From JAMXLO01 sp963818775 (lineage in GTDB: Bacteria; Pseudomonadota; Alphaproteobacteria; Acetobacterales; Acetobacteraceae): a DNA stretch of 64,000 nt. The notes under the pieces were generated by a model, which was not told the origin of the DNA, ran no database searches, and saw only the letters and a list, made by a program, of their open reading frames with translations. Below are positions 18,082-26,792 of this stretch, piece after piece. The stretch lies in assembly GCA_963818775.1 (NCBI GenBank), contig CAWFUF010000033.1, positions 62,001-126,000 on the forward strand, read 5' to 3'. Each line of letters begins with the position of its first letter. The stretch's first letter is position 1. Both the position numbers and the translations under genes were made by a program.

Positions 18082-18744
18082 TCACCTGGCGTCTTCGTAG
18101 TCCGGTAGCAGCCACTCGGCAGGTTCCGCTTGAGCGCCAGCATACCATTCGCTCACCAGCGGATGCGCCCGTACTGCGTCGCAATAAGCGCGTGTCGCAG
18201 CGCCGATCTCTGGTCGCCAGGTGAGGAACCGTGTGACGACCGGCACGTACATCACATCGGCCATTGTGAACGCGGCACCAAACAAGAATGGTCCGTCGGC
18301 TCCGAAACGCTGACGCGTCTCCTCCCACATTGCCTCGATGCGGGCGATGTCGGCCAGTGCCTCCGGCGTTCGGCCCAGCCTGGCGAAGTCCCGCCCGAGA
18401 TTCATCCACATCGACTGCCGCAAACCGGCGAACCCGGCATGCATCTCCGCGCTGATGGCACGCGCATGCGCCCGCGCAATCGGGTCGGCCGGCCACAACG
18501 ACGGCGCGATCTCGGCACAGTACTCGCACACCGCGAGTGACTCCCACACGCGCGCACCGCGATGCTCCAGGTAAGGGACCAGACCATTGGGAGACAGCCT
18601 GCCAATCGCTGCGGTTGGCCCCGGGCGGCTGAAATGTAACATTATCTCCTCGACATCGAGCCCCGCCAACTTCACCGCAAGCCAACCGCGCATCGACCAC
18701 GACGAATAACGGCGATTGCCGATATACAGACGACCCTCAGGCAT
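18082..18744 (-). CDS. Glutathione S-transferase family protein
   Basis: 220 residues. The N-terminal thioredoxin-like domain starts LYIGNRRYSSWSMRGWLAVKL with the Ser-rich glutathione-activating region, and continues with SPNGLVPYLEHRG (cis-Pro loop) and VWESLAVCEYCAE (the E-S-x-A glutathione-binding motif). The C-terminal helical domain includes FLFGAAFTMADVMYVPVVTRF with the conserved N-cap Asp. It conjugates or reduces electrophiles with glutathione; the substrate is unknown. It ends a gene pair with the uronate-dehydrogenase-like gene 12 bases upstream. Confidence 0.88.
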   Translation of the reverse strand: MPEGRLYIGNRRYSSWSMRGWLAVKLAGLDVEEIMLHFSRPGPTAAIGRLSPNGLVPYLEHRGARVWESLAVCEYCAEIAPSLWPADPIARAHARAISAEMHAGFAGLRQSMWMNLGRDFARLGRTPEALADIARIEAMWEETRQRFGADGPFLFGAAFTMADVMYVPVVTRFLTWRPEIGAATRAYCDAVRAHPLVSEWYAGAQAEPAEWLLPDYEDAR

Positions 18745-18756
18745 CGACCTTCATCC

Positions 18757-19587
18757 TCAATCGAACAGTTGCTGCGGCGCCGGCGCACCGCGCGAATAGT
18801 CGAGCGAGCAGAACCCGCCACCCATGTAGCGTTCCTCCACCGGATCGCCGCTGACCTTGCCGGCAAGCTGGCCGGCGAACGGAGCGGCACTGTCGGTCGG
18901 CTGCCAACCGAGCTTCGAACGGGCATCGTCCTTCCACCACGTCATGCGCTGGTTGCTCGACGCGCCCCAGATCACGCTGCATCCTACCCGCTCGGCCGTC
19001 ACGCAGCGCACCACCAGTCGGGACAAGTCAGGGTACGACAGCCAGGTGGCCAGCATCCGCGCATTGGTCGGCTCGGGAAAACACGAACCGATGCGCACGA
19101 ACACGCTCTCCACACCATGCTTAAACCAATAGAGCCGCCCCATCAGCTCACCATACGCTTTTGACAATCCGTAGAACCCGTCAGGCAGAAACTGCGTATC
19201 CGCACCAATCGTTTCCGCGCGTTCGTGAAAGCCGATTGAATGATTGGACGAGGCGAAGATCACCCGCGCCTTCTCGCGTCGCGCTGCCTCGTAGATATGA
19301 TACAGACCGCGGATGTTCGGTCCGAGCACCTCCTCGAACGGACGCTCCACCGACACGCCGCCGAGATGCACGATCGCCCCGCAACCTTCCGCCAGTCGCA
19401 GAATTGCCACGCCATCGTTCAGGTCAACCTTGGTGAAGCTGGCGCCCGGCGGCACGGCATCCGGGAATGGTGCGATATCCGTCAGCTGCAACGTCCAGCC
19501 GTCGGCTGCCAGCGACTTCGTCAGCACGCGGCCGAGCGCGCCGGATGCGCCGGTCAGCAGCACGGGCTTTGCGGGCTTATCGCTCAT
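18757..19587 (-). CDS. udh: NAD-dependent sugar-acid dehydrogenase, uronate dehydrogenase-like
   Basis: 276 residues from the ATG at 19587 (AAGGA six bases upstream). Short-chain extended-type NAD binding: TGASGALGR at the N-terminus. The catalytic YGLSKAYGE (Tyr-x3-Lys) lies about 137-145 and SSNHSIGF about 112-119. The segments RIGSCFPEPTNARMLATWLS and VIWGASSNQRMTWW follow the pattern of bacterial uronate dehydrogenases, which oxidise galacturonate or glucuronate to the aldarate lactone. Assignment rests on recalled motif similarity; another epimerase/dehydratase is possible. Confidence 0.75.
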   Translation of the reverse strand: MSDKPAKPVLLTGASGALGRVLTKSLAADGWTLQLTDIAPFPDAVPPGASFTKVDLNDGVAILRLAEGCGAIVHLGGVSVERPFEEVLGPNIRGLYHIYEAARREKARVIFASSNHSIGFHERAETIGADTQFLPDGFYGLSKAYGELMGRLYWFKHGVESVFVRIGSCFPEPTNARMLATWLSYPDLSRLVVRCVTAERVGCSVIWGASSNQRMTWWKDDARSKLGWQPTDSAAPFAGQLAGKVSGDPVEERYMGGGFCSLDYSRGAPAPQQLFD

Positions 19588-19622
19588 TGTGCATCCTTTC
19601 ATGAGAACGGAGAGGCCGCATC

Positions 19623-20957
19623 ATGCGCACGATCGAACAACATGCCCAAGCCCTGGCCGATGGCAGCACGACAAGCCGCGCGCTGGTGGAGCAATGTCTC
19701 GCCCGCATCGCCGATCCGCACAGCGAAGGTGCGCGCGCCTTCATCAAGGTGCATGCCGATCAGGCGCGCGCAATGGCGGACGCGATGGACACGCTGCGTC
19801 GCGTCGGGCGCGAACCGAGCCGCTATGCCGGCATTCCGGTCAGCGTGAAGGACCTGTTCGACATCGCCGGCGAACCGACACCGGCTGGTTCGCGTGTGCT
19901 GGCCGACGCAGCGCCAGCCACCGCGCACGCACCGGTTATCCAACGCATGCTCGCGGCTGGCTTTGTGCCGATCGGTCGGACCAACATGACCGAGTTCGCA
20001 TTCTCCGGTCTCGGCATCAACCCGCATTACGGCACGCCGCGCTCACCCTGGGATCGCGCGACAGGGCGGATTCCTGGCGGCAGTTCCTCGGGCACCGCGG
20101 TGTCGGTCTCGGACGGCATGGCCATCGCAGGTCTCGGCACCGACACCGGCGGATCATGCCGCATCCCCGCGGCGTTCTGCGGCATCGTCGGCTACAAGCC
20201 GACGGCGCGACGCGTGCCGATCACCGGCGTGCTGCCGTTGGCGCCGAGTTTGGACTCGGTCGGACCACTGGCGCCAAGCGTTGCATGCTGCGCGCTGATC
20301 GACGCGATCCTGGCAGGCGAAACGCCGGCCGTGCCGGTGCCGGCCAGTTTGGACGCTTTGCGCCTCGCGGTTCCGACCAACGTCGTGCTCGACGGCATGG
20401 ACACGATCGTCAGCGGCGCATTCGACCGTGCCCTGGCTGCGCTATCGCAGGCCGGCGCGCACATCGCGCACGTTGCCTTCCCTGAGTTCGATGAAGTCTC
20501 CGCGGTGAACGCCAAAGGTGGCTTCGCCGCTTCCGAGGCTTATGCGTGGCACCACGACCTGCTTGCCAGAAGCGGTGAGGGCTACGACCCCCGCATCCGT
20601 GCGCGTATCGCACGCGGCGAGCGGATGACTGCGGTGGACTACCTGGAACTCCCAGCCGCCCGTGCACGGTTGATCGCGAACCTCAATGCGAGCACCAGCA
20701 AATTCGATGCGCTGATCATGCCCACAGTGCCGATCGTGCCGCCCCGTATTGCCGACCTCGACGACGAACGCGAGTACAACCGGATCAACCTGCTGACACT
20801 GCGCAACACCGCACTCGGCAACTTCTTCGACCGCTGCTCTATCAGCCTGCCCTGCCACCGTGACGGTGAACCGCCAGTTGGTTTGATGCTGGTGGGCGAA
20901 ACGCTGGGCGATGCCAGGCTGTTCAGCATCGCCGTCGCGATCGAGGCGGCGCTGTAG
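19623..20957 (+). CDS. Amidase-signature family hydrolase
   Basis: 444 residues. The Ser-cisSer-Lys triad is intact: VSVKDLFDIAGEPT holds the Lys (about 78), RIPGGSSSGTAVSVSDG the first Ser, and GLGTDTGGSCRIPAAFCG the nucleophilic Ser. The FDALIMPTVPIVPPRI segment near the C-terminus is also typical. The family hydrolyses amides, allophanate or related carbamoyl compounds; it also includes GatA, but no gatB or gatC is nearby. GGAGAGG precedes the start. It diverges from the dehydrogenase gene by 35 bases and may belong to the same catabolic set. Confidence 0.88.
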   Translation: MRTIEQHAQALADGSTTSRALVEQCLARIADPHSEGARAFIKVHADQARAMADAMDTLRRVGREPSRYAGIPVSVKDLFDIAGEPTPAGSRVLADAAPATAHAPVIQRMLAAGFVPIGRTNMTEFAFSGLGINPHYGTPRSPWDRATGRIPGGSSSGTAVSVSDGMAIAGLGTDTGGSCRIPAAFCGIVGYKPTARRVPITGVLPLAPSLDSVGPLAPSVACCALIDAILAGETPAVPVPASLDALRLAVPTNVVLDGMDTIVSGAFDRALAALSQAGAHIAHVAFPEFDEVSAVNAKGGFAASEAYAWHHDLLARSGEGYDPRIRARIARGERMTAVDYLELPAARARLIANLNASTSKFDALIMPTVPIVPPRIADLDDEREYNRINLLTLRNTALGNFFDRCSISLPCHRDGEPPVGLMLVGETLGDARLFSIAVAIEAAL

Positions 20958-20966
20958 CGAACACGG

Positions 20967-21779
20967 TCACGCCAGCAGCATCACCTGCCGCGTCAACTCC
21001 CCGTCCGCGTCGCGCAGTTCGTGCATGATCGTGAAGTGGTTCGCGCCTGCCACCGGAATCAGCACACCCGGCGCATGCGTCGCCGCTCGTACAACGTGCA
21101 GATCGCGACTGTCGGATACCAGCGGCGGCAGCTCCGCCGTGCCATATGTGATAGCCAGCCTCTTGTGCACCACCGGCAGACGCAGTGGCGACAGCGTCGC
21201 GATCTCGTCGTCGGTCAACCGCAGCTTCTCGTCCAGCGACGTATCGCGCAGCGGGCCGAGTTCGAAGATGCCCGAGATCGCCAGGCCGGCAACGACGCCG
21301 GGATGATCCAGACACATCGCGGTGAGATGTCCACCCGCCGACCAGCCCGACAGAACGATCGGACCGGCAATCCCGTGCGCCGCTCCATGTTCGGCCAGCC
21401 AATCCAACGCGGCACGAATCTCGACGATAATGTCGGTCATGGACGCATCGGGCGCCAGCGTGTAGCCGGGCAGCGCCGCCGCCCAGCCATGCGCATAAGG
21501 GCCGCCGATCAGGTTGGCGAACTGCTCCTTGCTGTTGCGCTGCCAGTAGCCACCATGGATGAACACGAGACACGGCGCTTTCGGGTCCTTTGCCGGAAAC
21601 AGGTCCCATCGGTTCCGCTCGCGCTTCCCGTAGCGCAGATCGAGATGTTCCGCATGCGCGCCGCGGAACGCCTCAGATGCTGCCGCGGACTCTGCCCGCA
21701 ACGCCATGCTGTCCTTGACCGCACCGACATTGTCGTAAGCCGCATCGCGCTCGGCGCGGCTCATCGTCCCCCAGTTCAT
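20967..21779 (-). CDS. Alpha/beta hydrolase, kynurenine formamidase-like
   Basis: 270 residues. The oxyanion motif HGGYW (about 75-79) and nucleophile elbow GWSAGG (about 145-150) are both present, with a late His in AGANHFTIM. HGGYW is typical of bacterial/animal kynurenine-formamidase-type and related arylformamidase esterases. The protein likely cleaves an N-formyl or ester bond; the substrate is unknown. Its start overlaps the stop of the upstream deacetylase gene (ATGA), so the three genes from 23529 down to 20967 form one tightly packed operon. Confidence 0.83.
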   Translation of the reverse strand: MNWGTMSRAERDAAYDNVGAVKDSMALRAESAAASEAFRGAHAEHLDLRYGKRERNRWDLFPAKDPKAPCLVFIHGGYWQRNSKEQFANLIGGPYAHGWAAALPGYTLAPDASMTDIIVEIRAALDWLAEHGAAHGIAGPIVLSGWSAGGHLTAMCLDHPGVVAGLAISGIFELGPLRDTSLDEKLRLTDDEIATLSPLRLPVVHKRLAITYGTAELPPLVSDSRDLHVVRAATHAPGVLIPVAGANHFTIMHELRDADGELTRQVMLLA

Positions 21780-22648
21780 GCCGTCGCCTTCTGATACCAG
21801 TCCATGATCTGCCGCCCCTGCCAGAACAGCGTGCCGCGCTTCGCAGCCATGTAGCCCAGGGCCTGCTCGAACCAGCCGATGCGATGCGGCACCCCGCTGA
21901 TATAGGGATGCACAGCGAGGCCCATCACCTTCGCGCCCTGCGTCTCGGCTTCAGCGTACAGCCGATCGAACTGCGCGACCGTCCGGTCATACAGCTCGCG
22001 TGCCGCGTGGTGCTGGATCATCATCATCGGAATGTCGTTCAGCTCGACGCTGTACGGCATGGTGAGCAACGGACCATGCGACGTGCGGATCGTGCACGGC
22101 AGATCATCCACCACCCAGTCGGCGCAATACCGGATGCCGGCCTCCGCCAGCAGATCGGGAGTCTCCAGCGTCTCGGTAAGACCTGGTGCAAGCCAGCCGA
22201 CGATGTCGTGCCCCGCCGCCTCGCGCAGCGTGGCGATCGCATCGCGGATCATCGCGCGCTGATCCTCCACCAGATGCGTGGCGATCTGGCGGAACCCGTG
22301 ACCCATGAACTCCCAACCGGCATCACGTGCCGCCTGCGCCACGCGTGGATAAGCGGCGGGCACGGTGCCGTTGATCGTCATCGAGGGCGCGATGCCATGC
22401 GCATCGAGCACCGCCTTCAGCCGCCAGAACCCGACGCGCATGCCGTATTCATGCCACGCCCAGTTGGGCAGATCGGGAGTAACCGACGCCCCCTGCGGCG
22501 CGGTCAATACCTGCCGCGGCATGGCGCGCGCGATGTCCCAGTTCTCCACGTTCACCACGATGAACACCGCGACGCGTTTGCCGTCCGGCAGTGCAAGACG
22601 CGGCCGGTCGATGCTGGCCTGGTACTCCAGCCGCTGTTCCGGCTTCAT
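21776..22648 (-). CDS. Polysaccharide-deacetylase family protein, PuuE/allantoinase-like
   Basis: 290 residues from the ATG at 22648, which overlaps the stop of the dehydrogenase gene upstream. The NodB-type barrel features are visible: FIVVNVENWD near the N-terminus, WHEYGMRVGFWRLKAVLDAHG, TINGTVPAAYPRV, WEFMGHGFRQIATH and GWLAPGLTETLETPDLL. This arrangement matches the cofactor-poor PuuE allantoinase branch rather than peptidoglycan or chitin deacetylases. It probably opens a cyclic amide or removes an N-acyl group in small-molecule catabolism. The neighbours (amidase, formamidase-like hydrolase, threonate-type dehydrogenase) agree with such a role. Confidence 0.8.
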   Translation of the reverse strand: MKPEQRLEYQASIDRPRLALPDGKRVAVFIVVNVENWDIARAMPRQVLTAPQGASVTPDLPNWAWHEYGMRVGFWRLKAVLDAHGIAPSMTINGTVPAAYPRVAQAARDAGWEFMGHGFRQIATHLVEDQRAMIRDAIATLREAAGHDIVGWLAPGLTETLETPDLLAEAGIRYCADWVVDDLPCTIRTSHGPLLTMPYSVELNDIPMMMIQHHAARELYDRTVAQFDRLYAEAETQGAKVMGLAVHPYISGVPHRIGWFEQALGYMAAKRGTLFWQGRQIMDWYQKATA

Positions 22649-23529
22649 GGCAGCTCGATCCCGGTCAGCGCCTGCCACACGCGGATCACGAACGCATCGT
22701 CCTTGGCACCCTCGCCATGCGCGGCGGCGGCGAGGAACAACTGATGCGCGGCAGCGGCCAGCGGCAGCGGAAACGTCAGCGCTCGCGCCTGATCCAGCAC
22801 GATACCCAGGTCCTTGACGAAAATGTTCACCGCCGACAGCGGCGTATCGTCGCCGTCGAGGATATGCGGCACGCGGTTCTGCCACATCCACGAACTGCCG
22901 GCCGACGAGGAGATGACCTCGAACAGCGTGCGCGGATCGGCCCCCGCACGTATGCCGAGCGCCAGTGCCTCGGCAGCCGTGGCGATATGCACGCCAGCGA
23001 GCAACTGATTGACCATCTTCACCGTGCTGCCGACGCCGGCCTTGTCGCCGAGCCGCCATACCTTGGACGATATCGTGTCCAGCACCGGCTGTGCCTTAGC
23101 GAAGGCGGCCTCGGAGCCGGAGGCCATAACCGTCATCGTGCCGGCATGTGCGCCGGCCTTGCCGCCGGACACCGGTGCATCCAGCATCAGGAACCCTGCC
23201 GTGGTGATCTTCGGTTCCAATGCCCGCGCAGCCTCCGGCGCCACGGTCGCGCAGCACAGGATCACCCCACCCCTCGTGAGTTTGCTCAGACATCCTTGCG
23301 CACCGAACAGCACCTCCTCGGTCTGTGCCGCATTCACCACGAACACGAGGACCGCCTCGGTATCGGCAGGTAGATCGGCAGCACGCGCGACGGCAACACC
23401 GCCCGCCGCCGCAAGCTCCGTTCGCGCCGCCTCGCGCACGTCGCAACCGGTCACCTGATGGTCCTTGCGCACGAGGTTGAGCGCGGCGCCCATCCCCATG
23501 GTGCCCAGCCCGATGACCGCAACCTTCAT
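22645..23529 (-). CDS. ltnD: Beta-hydroxyacid dehydrogenase, L-threonate dehydrogenase-like
   Basis: 294 residues. NAD-binding GLGTMGMGAALNL at the N-terminus, the substrate-binding DAPVSGGKAGAHAGTMTVM (about 118-136) and the catalytic-Lys segment GSTVKMVNQLLAGVH (about 166-180) are all present. The C-terminal VPHILDGDDTPLSAVNIFVKDLG resembles L-threonate dehydrogenases. The reaction oxidises the 2-hydroxyl of a hydroxy acid. It is the first gene of the three-gene operon. The other Ltn pathway genes (isomerase, kinase, decarboxylase) are absent here, so the substrate assignment is moderate. Confidence 0.8.
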   Translation of the reverse strand: MKVAVIGLGTMGMGAALNLVRKDHQVTGCDVREAARTELAAAGGVAVARAADLPADTEAVLVFVVNAAQTEEVLFGAQGCLSKLTRGGVILCCATVAPEAARALEPKITTAGFLMLDAPVSGGKAGAHAGTMTVMASGSEAAFAKAQPVLDTISSKVWRLGDKAGVGSTVKMVNQLLAGVHIATAAEALALGIRAGADPRTLFEVISSSAGSSWMWQNRVPHILDGDDTPLSAVNIFVKDLGIVLDQARALTFPLPLAAAAHQLFLAAAAHGEGAKDDAFVIRVWQALTGIELP

Positions 23530-23533
23530 GACG

Positions 23534-24484
23534 TCATCTCCCGTGTCGGAAGCGCTCGACCGCGGCGACCAGCGCGCGGCGAATGCCCGGTTCCAGCGCG
23601 GAATGCCCGGCGTCCGGCACGATCGACAGCCGCGCCGACGGCCACGCAGCGGCCAGTTCGAACGCGGTGCGCGCCGGGCAGATCATGTCGTAGCGGCCTT
23701 GGACGATCTCCGCGGGAACCCGGCCGATCCGTTCCATGTTGCCGAGCAGGCCTTCGGGCGGCAGGAACAGGTTGTGCGCGAAATAGTGCGCTTCGATGCG
23801 GGCCAGCCCGAGCGCCGTGCGGTCCTGTGCAAACGAACTGACCGTCTCCGGGCTAGGCAGCAGAGTGCTGCACGAGCCTTCATACACCGACCAGGCGCGC
23901 GCCGCCGGCAAGTGCACGGACGGATCGGGATCGGTCAGCCGACACAGATAGCCGGCGAGAATGTCGCCTCGCTCCGCTTCGGGCAGGAAGCCAGCGAAGC
24001 CGGCATGCGCATCGGGAAATATCGCGGCCAGGCCGTGCAGGAACCAATCCACCTCGGCCGGCCGGCCAAGGAACACGCCCCGCAGCACGCAGCCGATGAC
24101 ACGCTCCGGAAACGCCTGGGCATAGGCGAGCGCCAGCGTCGAGCCCCAGGAGCCGCCAAACAGCAACCAGCGGTCGAGGGCGAGATGCCGCCGCAATGTC
24201 TCGATATCGGAGACGAGGTCCTGGGTCGTGTTGCTCTCCAGGCTGCCCAGAGGGCGCGACCGTCCCGCACCGCGTTGATCGAAGATGATCACCCGCCAGA
24301 ACTCGGGATCGAAGAACCGGCGATGCACCGCGCCGGCGCCGGCGCCGGGACCGCCGTGCAGAAAAAGCACCGGACGGCCACGCGGGTTGCCGACCTGTTC
24401 CCAGTACATGACGTGGTTGGTCGAAAGCGGCAGGTAGCCGGTCTCGAACGGGCCGATCTCAGGGAACAGGTCGCCGCGTGGCAT
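23534..24484 (-). CDS. pip: Proline iminopeptidase
   Basis: 316 residues. The S33 family motifs are complete: FLHGGPGAGAG (about 49-59), IIFDQRGAGRSRP, the nucleophile elbow GGSWGSTLALAYAQ, and the late IVQGRYDMICP and DAGHSALEPG segments with the catalytic Asp and His. The N-terminal GYLPLSTNHVMYWEQVGNPRG also fits. It removes N-terminal proline from peptides in the cytosol. It stops four bases upstream of the threonate-dehydrogenase start, so it could be the first gene of that operon, but its function is unrelated. No clear ribosome site precedes the ATG. Confidence 0.92.
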   Translation of the reverse strand: MPRGDLFPEIGPFETGYLPLSTNHVMYWEQVGNPRGRPVLFLHGGPGAGAGAVHRRFFDPEFWRVIIFDQRGAGRSRPLGSLESNTTQDLVSDIETLRRHLALDRWLLFGGSWGSTLALAYAQAFPERVIGCVLRGVFLGRPAEVDWFLHGLAAIFPDAHAGFAGFLPEAERGDILAGYLCRLTDPDPSVHLPAARAWSVYEGSCSTLLPSPETVSSFAQDRTALGLARIEAHYFAHNLFLPPEGLLGNMERIGRVPAEIVQGRYDMICPARTAFELAAAWPSARLSIVPDAGHSALEPGIRRALVAAVERFRHGR

Positions 24485-24586
24485 GGCGCCGGATGGTATA
24501 GTCAGGCCGCGCGCGGTGGAACAGGGTGGCGAGATCGCTGCTGGTCGCCCCGGCCAGCGGACAGATCGTCGGACACGTAAGTGACC

Positions 24587-25165
24587 ATGGCCATAGTGCA
24601 CTTCATCACCCACCCCGAGGTCAGTATCGACGCGGCCGTGCCGGTGCCCGATTGGCCGCTCTCGCCGGTTGGCCGTCGCCGTATGCAGGCGGCAATGAGG
24701 CGACCGTGGCTCGCAGGTGTTCGCTCAGTGTTTTGCAGCGCCGAACGAAAGGCCACGGATGCGGCCGGTATCGTGGCAAATTACCTCGGATTGCGTCCGA
24801 TTGTCGTCGAGGCCCTGGGCGAGAACGACCGCTCGGCGACCGGCTATCTGCCGAAGAGCGAATTCGAGGCTGTGGCCGACGAGTTCTTCGCGCGACCCGA
24901 AGACAGCATACGAGGATGGGAGCGTGGCAAGGACGCGCAGCGCAGGATCGTAGATGCCGTTGAGCGCGTCATCTCGATGGCGGTGGCCGACGGCGACGTC
25001 GCCATTGTTTCCCATGGCGGTGTCGGAACACTGTTTCTTTGCCACCTCAAAGGCGTCCCGATCAGTCGGAGCGAAGATCAACCCGGCGAAGGCGGCGGCA
25101 ACTTCTTTTCGTTCGATGCAGCACGCAGTCATCTCCTGTCTGAGTGGCGACGCATCGAGGCGTAA
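24587..25165 (+). CDS. Histidine-phosphatase-superfamily protein with a changed RHG motif
   Basis: 192 residues. Fold features of the histidine phosphatase (phosphoglycerate mutase-like) superfamily are present: WPLSPVGRRRMQAA after the first strand, SVFCSAERKATDAAGIVA with a CSAERKA segment in the place of SpxxRaxqTA, and VAIVSHGGVGTLFLCHL with the second catalytic His. The usual RHG at the first strand is replaced by THP (HFITHPEV): the nucleophilic His is kept but the preceding Arg and following Gly are lost. Such T-H-P members form a known branch, activity uncertain. An upstream GTG (24581) is an alternative start. Confidence 0.8.
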   Translation: MAIVHFITHPEVSIDAAVPVPDWPLSPVGRRRMQAAMRRPWLAGVRSVFCSAERKATDAAGIVANYLGLRPIVVEALGENDRSATGYLPKSEFEAVADEFFARPEDSIRGWERGKDAQRRIVDAVERVISMAVADGDVAIVSHGGVGTLFLCHLKGVPISRSEDQPGEGGGNFFSFDAARSHLLSEWRRIEA

Positions 25166-25237
25166 CGAAGGCATGTCTCATGCGGCGAGCTATTGGCTTC
25201 AGCTTCCGCCCCGCCGCACCACGCCGACACCGGCGCG

Positions 25238-25490
25238 TCAGTGCTCGCTGCGGCGGTATTGCTGCGCATGTGACCCCAGACGCATTGCCTGATCCGGCGG
25301 CCTCTGGGCAACCGTTGCGTCCATCATCTCCAGCATCAGCGGCACCCAACGCGGGAACTCCTGCGGCTTCCCGCTCCGCGAGCCGCCCCAGTGCCGCGCA
25401 GTCTCGGTCCTGCACTCCCGTCATCGCGGCGAACCGACGCACAGACAGTCCGAGGATGCCAAGGCGCGTGCGAAAAGCTGGCGTGTTCAT
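25238..25490 (-). pseudogene. Small helix-turn-helix protein gene with a one-base insertion
   Basis: From the ATG at 25490 the frame reads MNTPAFRTRLGILGLSVRRF and AAMTGVQ, then shifts at CAGGACC near 25412. Removing one G gives TETARHWGGSRSGKPQEFP and RWVPLMLEMMDATVA, ending at 25238 after about 83 residues. The restored product looks like a Cro/C1-type or plasmid-maintenance HTH protein (LGLSVRRFAAMTGV is helix-turn-helix-like, with R-H-W-G in the recognition helix). The change is a single base, so a sequencing error is as likely as real inactivation. Confidence 0.6.
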
Positions 25491-25496
25491 CGCAGT

Positions 25497-25682
25497 CTAA
25501 TGCTGGGACGCGAACTCGCTTTCCAGCTTCTCCGCCTGGTGATCGTAGTCCAAAGCGACTTCGAGCAGTCGGCTACGAAAATCGTCATCGAGTACTTGGC
25601 CGGCGAGGTGGCGAAGCCCCGACGCTTGATTTCTGAAGGTCGTGCCAATGGTCTCGACATTCAATTCAAGGTAGTCCGTCAT
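25497..25682 (-). CDS. Small helical hypothetical protein
   Basis: 61 residues with GGGAG seven bases before the ATG. The sequence is one amphipathic helical pair (FRNQASGLRHLAGQVLDDDF and LEVALDYDHQAEKLE), the type of short protein seen repeatedly in alphaproteobacteria with an R-x-x-L-L-x-x-A-x-x-Y-x-x-Q-A-x-x-L pattern. Function unknown. It lies directly upstream of the broken HTH gene, six bases away, and may share its transcript. Confidence 0.6.
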   Translation of the reverse strand: MTDYLELNVETIGTTFRNQASGLRHLAGQVLDDDFRSRLLEVALDYDHQAEKLESEFASQH

Positions 25683-26183
25683 GGCAAATCTCCCAAAGGA
25701 ACCGGCAAATGTCCTGAGACAGAGCCTCCACGAGAATGGATGCGGCTAAGTTCATCTCGTCCTGAGATAGACGGTTGCCGAGGGCGAGCTTCGACCTGTT
25801 CGCGCGAGTTTGGTTTTGCATCGTCCCCACCCAGGACCTCTGGAAAGCAAGATGCTTTCGGTTGCAGGTTCTTGACCTATCGCGGCACGGGGCGGCCCAG
25901 AATCGGGAAAACAGGGCAGTCAGACAACTGTTATAACAAAGCCCGTCGGTTTGCTATGGCAAAATAACGAGGGAATGACGCGAGCACATCTATAGCAGGC
26001 AGCAGGCCTTCGATCATCGTATCGTTGCTGAAGTAGAGGAACCCCGGCTCCCTGATTGCAGCCCGATTCACCATCGGAACGCATGTATTGCATTGCCTAA
26101 TCATAATATTTTGGCACACGATTTCGTGAAGAGGGCCAGCGATCGCCCGTGCCACATCGCGAGCCAGACTGCGACACGAGCCA
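25683..26183. other. Intergenic stretch with no supported gene
   Basis: About 500 bases that are AT-richer than the flanks. Short frames on both strands have no family features. It should hold the promoter for the small helical protein (leftward) and for the phosphoesterase (rightward). Confidence 0.4.
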
Positions 26184-26693
26184 ATGACGGTCTACTTCAC
26201 CAGCGATCACCACTTCGGCCATTCCGCAGCGAGGACCTTCTATCGTCGGCCATTCTCGTCAGTCGCCGCGATGGACCAGGAAATGACAGATCGGTGGAAT
26301 ACAGTGATCAGCCCTGAGGATGAGGTCTGGCACTTGGGGGACCTCGCTGTGCGCCAATCGGCAGAGCGGGTGGCCCACCTATTGGCGACGCTGCATGGCA
26401 GGAAGCATCTCGTCGTCGGCAACAACGACGACGCAGCAGTGACCGGCTGCACCGGCTGGGCAAGCGTTCAGCCGTATGCGGAACTGACAGTCGGTGGGCA
26501 GACGCTCGTGCTCTGCCACTACCCGTTCAGGTCTTGGCGAGACATGGGGAGGGGGTCGGTCAATCTGCACGGTCACAGTCATGCAAGACTTGAGGCATTG
26601 CCGCGACAGTTCGACGTTGGCGTGGACGGCCAGGATTTCCGGCCAGTTCGGCTGGCCGACATTCTCGGGAAGTCGAAGACCCGTCGTGCTTGA
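26184..26693 (+). CDS. Calcineurin-like metallophosphoesterase
   Basis: 169 residues with all binuclear metal motifs: TSDHHFGH (about 6-13), HLGDLA (about 50-55), GNNDD (about 77-81), CHYPF (about 109-113) and LHGHSHAR (about 127-134). The compact size and DHHFGH start match small phage-like or housekeeping phosphoesterases that hydrolyse phosphodiesters or phosphomonoesters. The substrate is unknown. It is followed by pgsA after about 100 bases. Confidence 0.88.
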   Translation: MTVYFTSDHHFGHSAARTFYRRPFSSVAAMDQEMTDRWNTVISPEDEVWHLGDLAVRQSAERVAHLLATLHGRKHLVVGNNDDAAVTGCTGWASVQPYAELTVGGQTLVLCHYPFRSWRDMGRGSVNLHGHSHARLEALPRQFDVGVDGQDFRPVRLADILGKSKTRRA

Positions 26694-26792
26694 GCCAGCG
26701 GCAGGCGGGATGCAGGTCTCCTCCAACCCATGACAGAAGTACCCACAATTCCCCTCCCGCTGCGCCAGCCAAGCGGCTAGGGTGTGCTCGCG

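Noticed and set aside
20967..23529. Claim that the deacetylase extends to 427 residues
   Set aside because: The extra N-terminal part overlaps the dehydrogenase gene in another frame; the ATG overlapping its stop at 22648 gives the family-sized protein.
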